A stretch of DNA of 64,000 bases from Burkholderiaceae bacterium (GCA_031253795.1 JAIRVR010000025.1:1-64000), one strand, 5' to 3'. Shown: positions 52,450 to 64,000, numbered from the stretch's first letter. Notes: generated by a model from the sequence alone, not told the origin. Numbers and translations: made by a program.

Positions 52450-53796
52450 ATGTCTTTCCCTTCGTCCTTGCCACCGGGGGCGGCCCTGTCCGTGTCCGCG
52501 CGGGCTGGCCGTCCGTTCCATGGGCTGGTGGCGCTGCTGGCCCTGGCCATGGTGGCCGCTGGCGCCCGCGCGGCCGAGCCCCTGTCCCCGTCGTCCGAAC
52601 CCCAGGCGTCCCAGGTGTCCGAATCCGCTGCACAGGCGGCCGGGCCTGCGCTGACGCTGTCACAGGCCCTGGCCCTGGCGCTCGACGGCAACCCCGGCCT
52701 GCGCGCCGCGCGCCAGGCCCTGGCGGCCACCGAGGGTGCCGTTCTGCAAAGCCAGGCCCGGCCCAATCCCGAGATCGGCTACTCGCAGGAGGACACGCGC
52801 CGCAGCACGCGCACCCTTACCGTGCAGTTGAACCAGACCCTGGAGGTCGGTGGCAAGCGCGAGGCCCGCATGCGCGTGGCCGAGCGCGGCCGTGATGTGG
52901 CGCGCGCCGAGCTGGCCTCGGCCGAGGCCGCGCTGCGCGCCGACGTGGCCACGGCCTTCTTCGGCCTGCTGGCGGCGCAGCAGCGCGTGGTCCTGGCGGG
53001 CCAGACGCTGGACATCGCCCGCAGCGCGCGCGAGGCCGCGGCCAAGCGCGTGGCGGCCGGCAAGATCGCGCCGCTGGAGGAAACCAAGGCCCGGGTGGCC
53101 GAGTCGGGTGCGCTGCTCGAGCAGTCCCAGGCGCAGTCGGCGCTGCGCGTGGCGCGCGGTCAGCTGCGCGCCCTGTGGGGCGAGCGCGTGCAACCCTTCG
53201 GCGAGGCCGAGGGCGAAGTCGATGACCTGCCCGAGGTGCCACCGCTGCAGGCCCTGCAGCAGCGCATACAGGAGGCGCCGGCCATCCTGCGCGCGCGCCA
53301 GGTGCTGGAGCAAAGCCGTGCCACGGCCGAGCTGGAGCGTGCGCGCCGCCTGCCCGACCCCACGGTGAGCCTGGGCGTCAAGCGGGCCCAGGAAGTGGGG
53401 CGCAACCAGTTGGTGGTGGGCATCTCCGTGCCCCTGCCCGTTCTCGACAGCAACCGTGGCAACCAGCTGCAGGCCCTGCGCCTGGCCGACCAGGCCGAAG
53501 AGGAACTGCAGGCCGCGCGCGTGCAGCTGCAGGCCCAGCTGTTCGAGGCCCGCGAGCTGCTGCAGGCCAGCCGCCAGCAGGCCCGGCAGCTGGCCGACGA
53601 GGTGCTGCCCGCGGCCCGATCGGCCTACGAGCTGGCAGCGCGCGGATTCGCGCTGGGCAAGTTCGCCTACCTCGACGTGCTGGATGCGCAGCGCACCTGG
53701 TCCGAGGCCCGGGTCCAGTACCTGGACCGCCTGCTGGCCACGCACCGCGCGGCAGCCGACATCGACCGCCTGCTGGGCAACTCATCCGGCCTCTGA
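52450..53796 (+). CDS. czcC: CzcC-type outer-membrane channel
   Basis: A 448-residue TolC-superfamily protein of the CzcC/CusC group. A signal peptide ends AAGARAAEP. Two long helical repeats follow (LTLSQALALALDGNPGLRAARQALAATEGAV and ARRLPDPTVSLGVKRAQEVGRNQLVVGISVPLPVLDSNRGNQ). It forms the trimeric exit duct of the efflux pump across the outer membrane. No lipobox Cys is seen. The ATG at 52450 follows CAGGAG. It lies 131 bp after czcI and 18 bp before czcB. Confidence 0.92.
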   Translation: MSFPSSLPPGAALSVSARAGRPFHGLVALLALAMVAAGARAAEPLSPSSEPQASQVSESAAQAAGPALTLSQALALALDGNPGLRAARQALAATEGAVLQSQARPNPEIGYSQEDTRRSTRTLTVQLNQTLEVGGKREARMRVAERGRDVARAELASAEAALRADVATAFFGLLAAQQRVVLAGQTLDIARSAREAAAKRVAAGKIAPLEETKARVAESGALLEQSQAQSALRVARGQLRALWGERVQPFGEAEGEVDDLPEVPPLQALQQRIQEAPAILRARQVLEQSRATAELERARRLPDPTVSLGVKRAQEVGRNQLVVGISVPLPVLDSNRGNQLQALRLADQAEEELQAARVQLQAQLFEARELLQASRQQARQLADEVLPAARSAYELAARGFALGKFAYLDVLDAQRTWSEARVQYLDRLLATHRAAADIDRLLGNSSGL

Positions 53797-53814
53797 ACCC
53801 GATACGTCCCTATC

Positions 53815-55167
53815 ATGAACACCCCTCAAACAACTTCCTCCATGCCATCGCGCCGCACCGTGGTGGCGGTGGCCGCCATCCTGGCCCTGGGCGCCCTGGC
53901 CGCCGTACTCATCCTGCGCAGCGGGCCCCAGGGCAGCACGGCGCAGCCCCGGGCCGAGGCCCACGGCCATGGCCACAGCGAGGCCGCCGGCCACGCCGAT
54001 GGCGAACACCACGGCAGCGCCGCCGCCAGCGGACACCAGCATGACGAAGGCCATGCCGACGGTGAGCACCACGAGGAGGGGACCCCCGCTTCCAGGCCCG
54101 CCCCACCTGGGGCCCAGACCGGCCACGACGAGGACGAAGGCCTGATCGCCATGGACGCTCCGCGCATGCAGGCGGCCGGCGTGCAGCTGGCCCAGGCCGG
54201 CGCCGCCACCGTGCGCAGCGTGCTCCAGCTGCCCGGCGAGATCCGCTTCAACGAGGACCGCACGGCCCACGTGGTGCCCCGCCTGTCGGGCGTGGCCGAA
54301 AGCGTGTCGGCGAATCTGGGCCAGGCCGTCAAGAAGGGGCAGTTGCTGGCCGTGCTCAGCAGCGCCGCCGTTTCCGAGCAGCGCAGCGAGCTGCTGGCCG
54401 CGCAAAAGCGGATGGCGCTGGCGCGCACCACCTACACGCGAGAAAAGCAGCTGTGGGAGGAAAAGGTCTCGGCCGAGCAGGATTATCTGCAGGCCCAGCA
54501 GGCACTGCGCGAGGCCGAGATCGCCGTTGCCAATGCCCAGCAGAAGCTGGCCGCCAACGGTGCGGGCCCGGGCTCGGGCGCAGGTCTGAACCGATTCGAA
54601 CTGCGCGCGCCCTTTGATGGCGTGGTGGTGGAAAAGCACCTGGCCGTGGGCGAGGCCGTGCAGGAGACCACCCAGGTCTTCACCATCTCCGACCTGCGCA
54701 CGGTCTGGGCCGAGATGCGCGTGGCGGCCTCCGACCTGCCGGCCGTGCGGGTGGGCGAGACGGCCACGGTGCGCGCCACGGCCTTCGACTCATCGGCCAC
54801 GGGCCAGGTGGCCTATGTGGGCGCGCTGATAGGCCAGGACACGCGCACCGCGCCGGCACGCATCACCCTGCCCAACCCCGAGGGCGTCTGGCGCCCCGGC
54901 CTGTTCGTGGACGTCGAGCTGACCTCCTCGTCCAGCCAGGTGCCTCTGGCCGTGGCCACCCAGGCCATCCAGAAACTGGAGCAGCAGTCCGTGGTCTTCG
55001 TGCCCGTGGCCGGTGGCTTCCGCGCCCAGCCCGTGCGCCTGGGCCGCTCCGACGCGCGGACCACCGAAGTCCTCGAAGGCCTCAAGCCGGGCCAGTCCTA
55101 TGTGACCGAGGGCAGCTTCATGCTCAAGGCCGAGCTGGGCAAGGCCTCGGCCGAGCACGCCCACTGA
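53815..55167 (+). CDS. czcB: CzcB-type periplasmic adaptor with His-rich N-terminus
   Basis: A 450-residue membrane-fusion protein. An N-terminal membrane anchor (about 15-36) leads into a 60-residue His/Asp/Glu-rich segment (repeats such as HGHGHSEAAGHADGEHH, about 48-85). The lipoyl/hairpin domains (VVPRLSGVAESVSANLGQAVKKGQLLAVL; FELRAPFDGVVVEKHLAVGEAV) and a C-terminal membrane-proximal domain follow. It couples CzcA to CzcC, and the His-rich part probably binds or chaperones metal. Its length is below that of classic CzcB (about 520). Confidence 0.93.
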   Translation: MNTPQTTSSMPSRRTVVAVAAILALGALAAVLILRSGPQGSTAQPRAEAHGHGHSEAAGHADGEHHGSAAASGHQHDEGHADGEHHEEGTPASRPAPPGAQTGHDEDEGLIAMDAPRMQAAGVQLAQAGAATVRSVLQLPGEIRFNEDRTAHVVPRLSGVAESVSANLGQAVKKGQLLAVLSSAAVSEQRSELLAAQKRMALARTTYTREKQLWEEKVSAEQDYLQAQQALREAEIAVANAQQKLAANGAGPGSGAGLNRFELRAPFDGVVVEKHLAVGEAVQETTQVFTISDLRTVWAEMRVAASDLPAVRVGETATVRATAFDSSATGQVAYVGALIGQDTRTAPARITLPNPEGVWRPGLFVDVELTSSSSQVPLAVATQAIQKLEQQSVVFVPVAGGFRAQPVRLGRSDARTTEVLEGLKPGQSYVTEGSFMLKAELGKASAEHAH

Positions 55168-55179
55168 ACGGAGGACCGC

Positions 55180-58350
<3,171 letters not shown>

Positions 58351-58370
58351 TGCCACCACCGCGTGACCAG

Positions 58371-58400
58371 GCCACGGCATGGCGCCGTGGCTTTTTTTTG
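58371..58400 (+). terminator. czcA: Rho-independent terminator after czcA
   Basis: GCCACGGC (58371-58378), loop, GCCGTGGC (58384-58391), then TTTTTTTT. It ends the czcICBA transcript, so the following DUF4148 gene needs its own promoter. Confidence 0.9.
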
Positions 58401-58418
58401 GAGCCTGTGACGTTCAGA

Positions 58419-58432
58419 TGACAGGAATGTCA
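58419..58432. promoter_or_regulatory. Second CusR-type operator, for the DUF4148 gene
   Basis: TGACA-GGAA-TGTCA has the same TGACA-N4-TGTCA arms and spacing as the palindrome at 51787. It lies just behind the czcA terminator and 118 bp ahead of the next ATG, the same distance as the first palindrome to czcI. A candidate -10 (TACATT) is at 58467. Confidence 0.7.
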
Positions 58433-58550
58433 CTCTGCTGTGGGCTTGCCGTGGGGGGGCGGTTTCTACATTGGAGTCCTCTCCCCGGCGTTCCGCACCG
58501 CGGGGCGTGGGGAGAACGAATCACCCACCGTTCTTGAAAGGAACCACAGC

Positions 58551-58901
58551 ATGACGCAACGCCGCTTTACCCCCGCTTCCCTGATCGCCGGTCTGGCCGC
58601 AGCGACGGCCCTGGCCCTGCCCGGTGTCGCCATGGCGTCGGGTTACATCCACCCCGCCAACAACGAGGCCGGTGCCACGGTCCATCCCTCGCACTTCCAG
58701 AGCAGCACCACGCGCGCCCAGGTCATCGCCGATGCCGAGGCCGCCGTGCGCGAAGGTGGCAGCTCGCGCTTCAACACCGGCAAGTACCCGGCGCCCAAGG
58801 CCCAGGCCAGCCAGGGCAAATCGCGCCAGGACGTGATCAACGAGCTGATGCAGGAAACGCCGGCCCAGCGCGAGGCGCGCCAGCGCGCCATGGGCGGCTG
58901 A
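58551..58901 (+). CDS. DUF4148-type small exported protein
   Basis: A 116-residue periplasmic protein. The signal peptide is MTQRRFTPASLIAGLAAATALALPGVAMASG, cut near residue 30. The mature part is small and polar (YIHPANNEAGATVHPSHFQSSTTRAQVIADAEAAVREGG; then a Lys/Gln-rich tail with SRQDVINELMQETPAQREA), resembling DUF4148 proteins of Burkholderiales. Function unknown; the two His near the mature N-terminus could bind metal. The ATG at 58551 follows GAAAGGAA. An upstream CusR-type box makes it a likely member of the metal regulon. Confidence 0.85.
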   Translation: MTQRRFTPASLIAGLAAATALALPGVAMASGYIHPANNEAGATVHPSHFQSSTTRAQVIADAEAAVREGGSSRFNTGKYPAPKAQASQGKSRQDVINELMQETPAQREARQRAMGG

Positions 58902-58914
58902 GCGCCCATCCCGC

Positions 58915-60471
58915 CTAGAACCGGGGCAGGTCGGGGTGGCTGATCTGCCCGCCGCGCACCAGCATCCTGCCGTACTCGGCGCAGCGGTTGAGCGTGGGAA
59001 CGACCTTGCCCGGGTTGAGCAGGGCCAGGGGGTCGAAGGCCTCCTTGAGCGCGAACATCTGGGCGTTTTCGGCCGTGGTGAACTGGGTGCACATGGAGTT
59101 GAGCTTTTCCACGCCCACGCCATGCTCTCCCGTCACCGTGCCCCCCATGGCCACGCTGGTTTCCAGGATGTCGGCCCCGAACAGTTCGCAGCGGTGCAGC
59201 TCGTCGGCATCGTTGGCATCGAACAGGATCAGCGGGTGCAGGTTGCCGTCGCCCGCGTGAAAGACGTTGGCGCAGCGCAACCCGTACTTCTTCTCCATCT
59301 CCTGGATGGCCAGCAGGATGTCGGCCAGGCGCTTGCGTGGAATCGTCGAGTCCATGCACATGTAGTCGGGGCTGATGCGGCCGCTGGCGGGGAAGGCGTT
59401 CTTGCGGCCGCTCCAGAAGCGCAGCCGTTCGGCCTCGCTGCCGCTGACGGTGATGGCCGTGGCGCCTGCGGCGCGCAGTACCTCGCTCATGTGGGCGATT
59501 TCTTCCTCGACCTCCTCGGGTGTGCCATCGCTTTCGCACAGCAGGATGGCTTCGGCCGACAGGTCGTAGCCGGCCTTGACGAAGTCCTCGACGGCGGCCG
59601 TCATGGGCTTGTCCATCATCTCCAGCCCGGCCGGAATGATGCCGGCCGCGATGACGGCAGCCACGGCATCGCCTGCCTTGCGCACGTCGTCGAAGCTGGC
59701 CATGATGCAGCGCGCCAGCTGGGGGCGGGGGATCAGCCGCACCGTGACCTCGGTGGTCACGGCCAGCATGCCCTCGCTGCCGACCAGGATGGCCAGCAGG
59801 TCGAAGCCCGGCGTGTCGAGCGCCGCGGTGCCGAACTCCACGGGCTCGCCTTCCACCGTGAAGCCCCGCACCTTGAGCACGTTGTGCACCGTGAGCCCGT
59901 ATTTCAGGCAGTGCACGCCGCCGGAATTCTCGGCCACGTTGCCGCCGATGGTGCAGGCGATCTGGCTGCTGGGGTCGGGCGCGTAGTACAGGCCATGGGG
60001 CGCGGCGGCTTCGCTGATGGCCAGGTTGCGCACGCCGCACTGGACCACGGCCGTGCGGCTGGCCGCATCGACCCTGAGGATTCTGTTGAACTTGGCCAGG
60101 GACAGGGTCACGCCCATGGGATGGGGCAGAGCACCGCCCGACAGGCCCGTGCCCGCGCCGCGCGCGATCACGGGTACCTGCAGCGCATGGCAGGCGCGCA
60201 GCACGGCCTGGACCTGGGCCTCGGTCTCGGGCAGGCAGACCACCAGGGGCCGCTGTCGGTAGGCCGTGAGGCCGTCGCATTCATAGGGCGTGGTGTCCTC
60301 GGCATGCCACAACAGGGCATGGGCGGGCACATGGGCGGACAGCGCCGCCACGACCTCGGCCTGGCGGCGCGCGCGCTCGGAGGCGGTGGGCTGGCGGTGG
60401 GCGGCATCGGCGGCGGCCGAGGCGGCCTCGGGGCCGTTGGTCAGGCTGGCGGGTGGGCTGGCATTGCTCAT
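58915..60471 (-). CDS. glcD: GlcD-like FAD-linked oxidase
   Basis: A 518-residue flavoprotein of the glycolate/D-lactate dehydrogenase type. The FAD-binding PCMH domain holds VIARGAGTGLSGGALPHPMGVTLSLAKFNRIL (about 108-140) and SSQIACTIGGNVAENSGGVHCLKYG. The C-terminal cap has CANVFHAGDGNLHPLILFD and VTGEHGVGVEKL with the metal-site His residues. In glycolate oxidase operons GlcE and GlcF are adjacent, but none is present here, so this is an orphan or a D-2-hydroxyacid dehydrogenase. The ATG at 60471 is the start; the frame runs on upstream without support. Confidence 0.9.
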   Translation of the reverse strand: MSNASPPASLTNGPEAASAAADAAHRQPTASERARRQAEVVAALSAHVPAHALLWHAEDTTPYECDGLTAYRQRPLVVCLPETEAQVQAVLRACHALQVPVIARGAGTGLSGGALPHPMGVTLSLAKFNRILRVDAASRTAVVQCGVRNLAISEAAAPHGLYYAPDPSSQIACTIGGNVAENSGGVHCLKYGLTVHNVLKVRGFTVEGEPVEFGTAALDTPGFDLLAILVGSEGMLAVTTEVTVRLIPRPQLARCIMASFDDVRKAGDAVAAVIAAGIIPAGLEMMDKPMTAAVEDFVKAGYDLSAEAILLCESDGTPEEVEEEIAHMSEVLRAAGATAITVSGSEAERLRFWSGRKNAFPASGRISPDYMCMDSTIPRKRLADILLAIQEMEKKYGLRCANVFHAGDGNLHPLILFDANDADELHRCELFGADILETSVAMGGTVTGEHGVGVEKLNSMCTQFTTAENAQMFALKEAFDPLALLNPGKVVPTLNRCAEYGRMLVRGGQISHPDLPRF

Positions 60472-60551
60472 GGTCGCTGACTGTAGGCCATGCGGCGGGG
60501 CGGCGGTACTGATGTTTATTGCAGGCATGCGTGAAATCCGCGCACCCGGGT

Positions 60552-61673
60552 TCAGTCCACGAACTGGCCGCGCTGGCCTATCAGGGCCAGCCCCACATAG
60601 GTCGAGGCCTCGCGCCGGCCGGGGCCGAAGCGCAGCGTCATGGGGCCGTACTGCAGTTCGCCCAACTGTTCCATGCCGGCGACCAGGGCCTCCCGGCCCG
60701 GCGTCGCCCCGCTTTTGCGCAGGCCTTCGAACAGGGTGCGCGTGTTCAGGAACACTTCCATGCCCAGGTAGGAGGGCTCGGGGGCACCGGGCAGGCCGGC
60801 CAGCAGCTGCTGGTATTCCTTGACCACGGCGATGCTGGCACGCCAGGGGCTGGGTACGAGGGTGGCGAAGACAATGCCCTTGGTGTTCGGCCCCAGGGCC
60901 TGGACCACGGCCTGGTTGGCCTGGGCCGCGAGGTTGTAGAACTGGGCGCCCAGGTGGCGCTGGCGAGCTTCGGTGATCAGGGCCACGGTGGCGGGGCCGG
61001 AGGCCAGCACGATGACGCCGTGCAGCGTGGGCAGGCGGGACAGCTCCTGGGCGATCGCCGCGGCGTCGCCGCCGCCGGGCGCAATGGCCAGTTCGGCCAC
61101 GGGGCGGGCCTGGCGCTGCTGCAGCGCCGCATGGGCGGACTGCAGGCTGCTGCGCCCGAACCCATCCTGCTGATAGACCACGGCGAAACGGTGCTGGCCC
61201 AGGGTGGCCATTTGCTGCAGCATGGCCGCGACTTCGGCATGGGTGCTGGCGCGCAGATTGAAGGCGAAGCGCCCTGGCTGCTCGCGCAGCGCTCCGCTGC
61301 CCGAAATGCCGCCCACCAGGGGAATGCCGGTTTGCTGCACCACGGGCAGCATCGCCGCGCAACTGGCCGTACCCCAGCAGTTGAGCAGGGCCACGGCCCC
61401 GGCTTCGGCCAGCTGCCGCGCGTTGGCGGCGGCGCGTCCGGGCTCGAAGCCGTCGTCCAGCACTTGCAGGCGCAGCCGGCGCCCGGCGATGCCGCCCGAC
61501 TGGTTGAGCCGTTCCACCTGGCCTTGCATGATGGCCAGGCCTTCCTGGCCCATGGCCTGCAGGGCGCCGCTCAGCGGCAGGCTGGCGCCCAGCAGCCATT
61601 CGGCGCCTTCGCGTGCGTGCACGGGCTTGATGGCAAGGGCTGGCAGCAGGCTCAGCGCCAGGCGGCGCGTCAT
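60552..61673 (-). CDS. Orphan branched-chain-amino-acid-type ABC receptor
   Basis: A 373-residue periplasmic binding protein. A signal peptide (MTRRLALSLLPALAIKPVHA) is followed by LLGASLPLSGALQAMGQEGLAIMQGQVERLNQSGGIAGRRLRLQVLDDG, VALLNCWGTASCAAMLPVVQQTGIPLVGG and VVYQQDGFGRSSLQSAHAAL, all of the LivK class. There are no permease or ATPase genes nearby. The Cys pair in CWGTASC is unusual. It lies 80 bp upstream of glcD and 150 bp downstream of a LysR gene on the same strand. Substrate unknown. Confidence 0.87.
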   Translation of the reverse strand: MTRRLALSLLPALAIKPVHAREGAEWLLGASLPLSGALQAMGQEGLAIMQGQVERLNQSGGIAGRRLRLQVLDDGFEPGRAAANARQLAEAGAVALLNCWGTASCAAMLPVVQQTGIPLVGGISGSGALREQPGRFAFNLRASTHAEVAAMLQQMATLGQHRFAVVYQQDGFGRSSLQSAHAALQQRQARPVAELAIAPGGGDAAAIAQELSRLPTLHGVIVLASGPATVALITEARQRHLGAQFYNLAAQANQAVVQALGPNTKGIVFATLVPSPWRASIAVVKEYQQLLAGLPGAPEPSYLGMEVFLNTRTLFEGLRKSGATPGREALVAGMEQLGELQYGPMTLRFGPGRREASTYVGLALIGQRGQFVD

Positions 61674-61823
61674 GGGCAGGGTCAAGGCGGTCTCCGCAGG
61701 GTGCCCGGGTGCGGGCGGGTGCGGCGATGCTGCCACCGCACGGGGCGCGCGCCCTGCCGGCGTCTGGCGCCGGCAACGGTTACAGAGTTTTGACTGGGCC
61801 TTGCGGCCTGGAGCTGATAGGGA

Positions 61824-62723
61824 TCAACCCATGGCCTTGCGCAGCCATTCGGCGAAGGCCGCGCATTCCCAGCGGTCCATGATGCCGGTCTTCCAGCACA
61901 GGTAGTGCGCATGGGGGCTGGCCGTGTCCATTTCGAACAGACGCACCAGGGTGCCGTTGTCCAGCCAGGGCGCGCCCAGCTTGTGGCGCACCAGGGCAAT
62001 GCCCATGCTGGCGGCGGCCGCGTCGCACATCAGGCCGATATCGTTGAACTGCGATCCCTCCGAGGGTTCGGCCCAGTCCAGGCCGGCCGCGGAAAACCAG
62101 GTGCGCCAGGGTTCGAGCGGGCTGCGCAGCAGCGGCATGCCGTCGAGGTCCTCGGGGCGCTCGAAGGGACCATGCTCGCGGATGAAGGCCGGGGAGGCCA
62201 GGGGCGTGACATGGTCGCGCGCCAGCTCGATGTGCTCCACGTCGGCGTAGTGGCCGGGACCGAAGCGCACCATGAGGTCGGCATCCTCGGCCACCACGTC
62301 GAGCAGGGGAATGGACACCTGCAGGGCGATGTCGATCTCGGGATAGGTTTCGGTGAACTGGCGCAGGCGCGGGATCAGGATCACGCGCGCGAAGGTGGGG
62401 GTGACGGCCAGCTTGAGCCGGCGCCGGCCCGGTGCCGTGGAGGCACCGGGAAAGCGCTGCAGGGCGCCCAGCCCTTCGCGCACATGGGCCAGGTAGGCGC
62501 TGCCGTCGGTGGTCAGCGAGAAATCCGAGCGGCCGAACAGCCGCGCGCCCAGAATCTGCTCCAGCTGCTTGACGCGGTGGCTGACGGCGCTGGGCGTGAC
62601 GCACAGCTCCTCGGCCGTCTGCGTCACGCTGCGCAGCCGCGCCAGCGCCTCGAAGGTGAGCAGGCACTGTATGGGCGGGATGCGGCGGGCGGCGCCTGCG
62701 GACGCGGGGGGAACGCTCGCCAT
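61824..62723 (-). CDS. LysR-family regulator (GcvA-like)
   Basis: A 299-residue regulator: winged helix-turn-helix LLTFEALARLRSVTQTAEELCVTPSAVSHRVKQLEQILGARLFGR (about 21-65), then the effector domain with LKLAVTPTFARVILIPRLRQFTETYPEIDIAL and IGLMCDAAAASMGIALVRHKL. This pattern is that of the GcvA/AmpR subgroup. Targets may be the downstream receptor and oxidase genes on the same strand or purU, 20 bp upstream; none is proven. Confidence 0.9.
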   Translation of the reverse strand: MASVPPASAGAARRIPPIQCLLTFEALARLRSVTQTAEELCVTPSAVSHRVKQLEQILGARLFGRSDFSLTTDGSAYLAHVREGLGALQRFPGASTAPGRRRLKLAVTPTFARVILIPRLRQFTETYPEIDIALQVSIPLLDVVAEDADLMVRFGPGHYADVEHIELARDHVTPLASPAFIREHGPFERPEDLDGMPLLRSPLEPWRTWFSAAGLDWAEPSEGSQFNDIGLMCDAAAASMGIALVRHKLGAPWLDNGTLVRLFEMDTASPHAHYLCWKTGIMDRWECAAFAEWLRKAMG

Positions 62724-62742
62724 GGGCGGTCGCTCGCCGGGC

Positions 62743-63591
62743 TCAGCGGAAGACCACGGTCTTGTGGCCGTTGAGGATGACGCGGTGCTCGCTGTGCCAC
62801 TTCACGGCGCGGGCCAGCACCTGGCTCTCGGTGTCGCGGCCGCGGGCCGTCAGGTCCTCGACGGTGTCGGTGTGGTCGGCGCGGGCCACGTCCTGCTCGA
62901 TGATGGGGCCTTCGTCCAGATCGGCCGTCACATAGTGGGCGGTGGCGCCGATCAGCTTGACGCCGCGGTCATGGGCCTGGTAGTAGGGCTTGGCACCCTT
63001 GAAGCTGGGCAGGAAGCTGTGGTGGATGTTGATGGCACGGCCCGACAGCTTGGTGCACAGGTCGTTGGACAGCACCTGCATGTAGCGCGCCAGCACCACG
63101 AGTTCGGCGCCTTCGGCCTCGATGATCTCGAATTGCCGGGCTTCGGCCTGGGCCTTGGTCGCCGCCGTCACCGGGATGTGGTGGAAGGGGATGTTGTAGC
63201 TGGCGGCCAGCTGGTAGAACTCGCGGTGGTTGCTGATAATGGCGCGGATGTCCACGGGCAGCAGGCCGCTTTTCCAGCGGAACAGCAGGTCGTTGAGGCA
63301 GTGGCCTTCCTTGCTGACCATGAGCACGGTCCTCATGGCCTCGTTCTTGGCATGCAGGCGCCATTGCATCTGGTGCCGGGCGCCCAGTTCGGCCAGGGCG
63401 GCCTTGAGCGCCGCGGGATCGCAGCCGTTGCATGCGAACTGCACGCGCATGAAGAACAGTCCGGTGGCCTGGTCGTTATACTGCGCGGCCTCTTCGATGT
63501 TGCCGCCCTGCTCGAGCAGAAAGCCAGAGACGGCATGTACCAGACCGAGCCGGTCGGGGCACGAAAGGGTAAGAATATAGGCTTGGGTCAT
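62743..63591 (-). CDS. purU: Formyltetrahydrofolate deformylase
   Basis: A 282-residue enzyme releasing formate from 10-formyl-THF. An ACT domain (about 1-82; ILTLSCPDRLGLVHAVSGFLLEQGGNIEEAAQYND) precedes the formyltransferase fold (VDIRAIISNHREF, PVTAATKAQAE, AINIHHSFLPSFKGAKPYYQAHDRGVKLIGATAHYVTADLDEGPII). The His of NIHHSFLPSF and Asp of DLDEGPI are the catalytic pair of the family. The ATG at 63591 is used. Its stop is 19 bp before the lysR start on the same strand. Confidence 0.95.
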   Translation of the reverse strand: MTQAYILTLSCPDRLGLVHAVSGFLLEQGGNIEEAAQYNDQATGLFFMRVQFACNGCDPAALKAALAELGARHQMQWRLHAKNEAMRTVLMVSKEGHCLNDLLFRWKSGLLPVDIRAIISNHREFYQLAASYNIPFHHIPVTAATKAQAEARQFEIIEAEGAELVVLARYMQVLSNDLCTKLSGRAINIHHSFLPSFKGAKPYYQAHDRGVKLIGATAHYVTADLDEGPIIEQDVARADHTDTVEDLTARGRDTESQVLARAVKWHSEHRVILNGHKTVVFR

Positions 63592-63647
63592 AGCGGCGCC
63601 ATTGTCGCAGCATGGACGAGACCCTGCGGACACGGAACAGGAACCAC

Positions 63648-64000
63648 ATGCGAGAACAGGGTGAGCACCCCCGAATACCACCCTGGGGTGCGATGGCCCT
63701 GTATGCCGGCGTGGCCCTGCCCTGGCTGGGCGCCACGCTGTGGCTGCCAGAGCGGCTGCAGCTGCCGTCCCTGACCCTGTGGATTCTGGTTTCGGGTCTT
63801 TTGCTGGCCCGTAGTGTGCGCAATCTCCATCAAGATGAGAGTGTGCGCTCGCATTCCGTGCGCGGGATGGAGTTGCTGCTGCAGCATGCGCCCGCCGGCA
63901 TGGCCCGGGTGCACCTGGGTGGCGCGCGCATCGGCTGGGCCAACGACCGGCTTGCGCAGTGGCTGGGCCGCAGCCCGGCCTCGCTGCAGGGGCAGGACTT
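63648..64000 (+). CDS. Membrane PAS-domain signalling protein, 5' part
   Basis: An open frame continues past the window end. I start at ATG 63648, which has CAGGA upstream; ATG 63612 is in frame but has no RBS. Two membrane helices (MALYAGVALPWLGATLWLP and LTLWILVSGLLLARSV) are followed by the start of a PAS domain (LLLQHAPAGMARVHLGGARIGWANDRLAQWLGRSPASLQGQD). Such N-termini belong to sensor kinases or GGDEF/EAL proteins; the output domain is outside the window. It is divergent from purU, with starts 56 bp apart. Confidence 0.75.
   Translation, partial: MREQGEHPRIPPWGAMALYAGVALPWLGATLWLPERLQLPSLTLWILVSGLLLARSVRNLHQDESVRSHSVRGMELLLQHAPAGMARVHLGGARIGWANDRLAQWLGRSPASLQGQD

Noticed and set aside
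58915-61776. One 953-residue protein spanning glcD and upstream DNA
   Set aside because: Only the part from the ATG at 60471 is GlcD-like. The upstream 435 codons are Arg/Pro/Ala-rich and overlap, out of frame, the receptor gene that has a signal peptide and family motifs.

Overview
The window is chromosomal DNA of a high-GC (roughly two thirds G+C by eye) betaproteobacterium. The rpoA-rplQ end of a ribosomal operon, the pilT/pilU pair, rsmI/yraN/diaA/dolP, Bug-type solute receptors and tight ATGA gene overlaps all point to Burkholderiales, most likely Comamonadaceae of the Delftia/Comamonas/Acidovorax type. The genus is inferred. I see no phage, insertion sequence, CRISPR array or replication origin. 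Two genes are cut by the window edges: rpoA on the left and a membrane PAS-domain protein on the right.

Layout. 1-1261: rpoA (partial), rplQ, an initiator tRNA-fMet and its terminator. 1310-6026: an AspT-type exchanger and small protein, divergent from a DASS anion transporter plus D-lactate dehydrogenase, with an FNR-like box between them. 6028-13635: a seven-gene minus-strand operon joining a complete peptide-type ABC importer to a flavin luciferase-like monooxygenase and two AhpD/CMD-fold proteins. An OsmC protein and a glyoxalase-like protein follow divergently. 15408-19493: an Hsp70-like protein, then rsmI back-to-back with yraN-diaA-dolP. 19613-24337: a 3-hydroxyisobutyrate-dehydrogenase-like gene, the pilT / cNMP-domain gene / pilU operon, and yggS. 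24524-34475: a TetR regulator and an amino-acid-type binding protein, divergent from an acyl-CoA ligase and a single-chain BC-BCCP-CT acyl-CoA carboxylase, then an aminotransferase, an FKBP isomerase and an EamA permease. 34472-37392: norR divergent from hmp with a sigma-54 promoter and NorR boxes. 37432-40310: DUF3297, a DUF445 membrane protein and a BASS/ACR3-type permease. 40424-49218: a sigma-54 activator divergent from a six-gene operon (carboxyltransferase, Bug receptor, NDP-forming acyl-CoA ligase, biotin carboxylase, biotin carrier, thioesterase). 49215-58901: a two-component system divergent from czcI-czcC-czcB-czcA, then a DUF4148 gene carrying its own copy of the two-component operator. 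58915-64000: GlcD-like oxidase, orphan solute receptor, LysR regulator, purU and the truncated PAS gene.

Themes. The two unrelated acyl-CoA carboxylase gene sets each have a dedicated CoA ligase, a solute receptor and a local regulator, so they look like separate uptake-activate-carboxylate modules for unknown carboxylic acids. Divergent promoters carry legible operators: a TACC-N4-GGTA pair, NorR boxes, GGACA/TGTCC arms, and a CusR-type palindrome present at both ends of the metal-efflux locus. Three diverged copies of a roughly 135-150 bp hairpin-rich repeat lie between genes.
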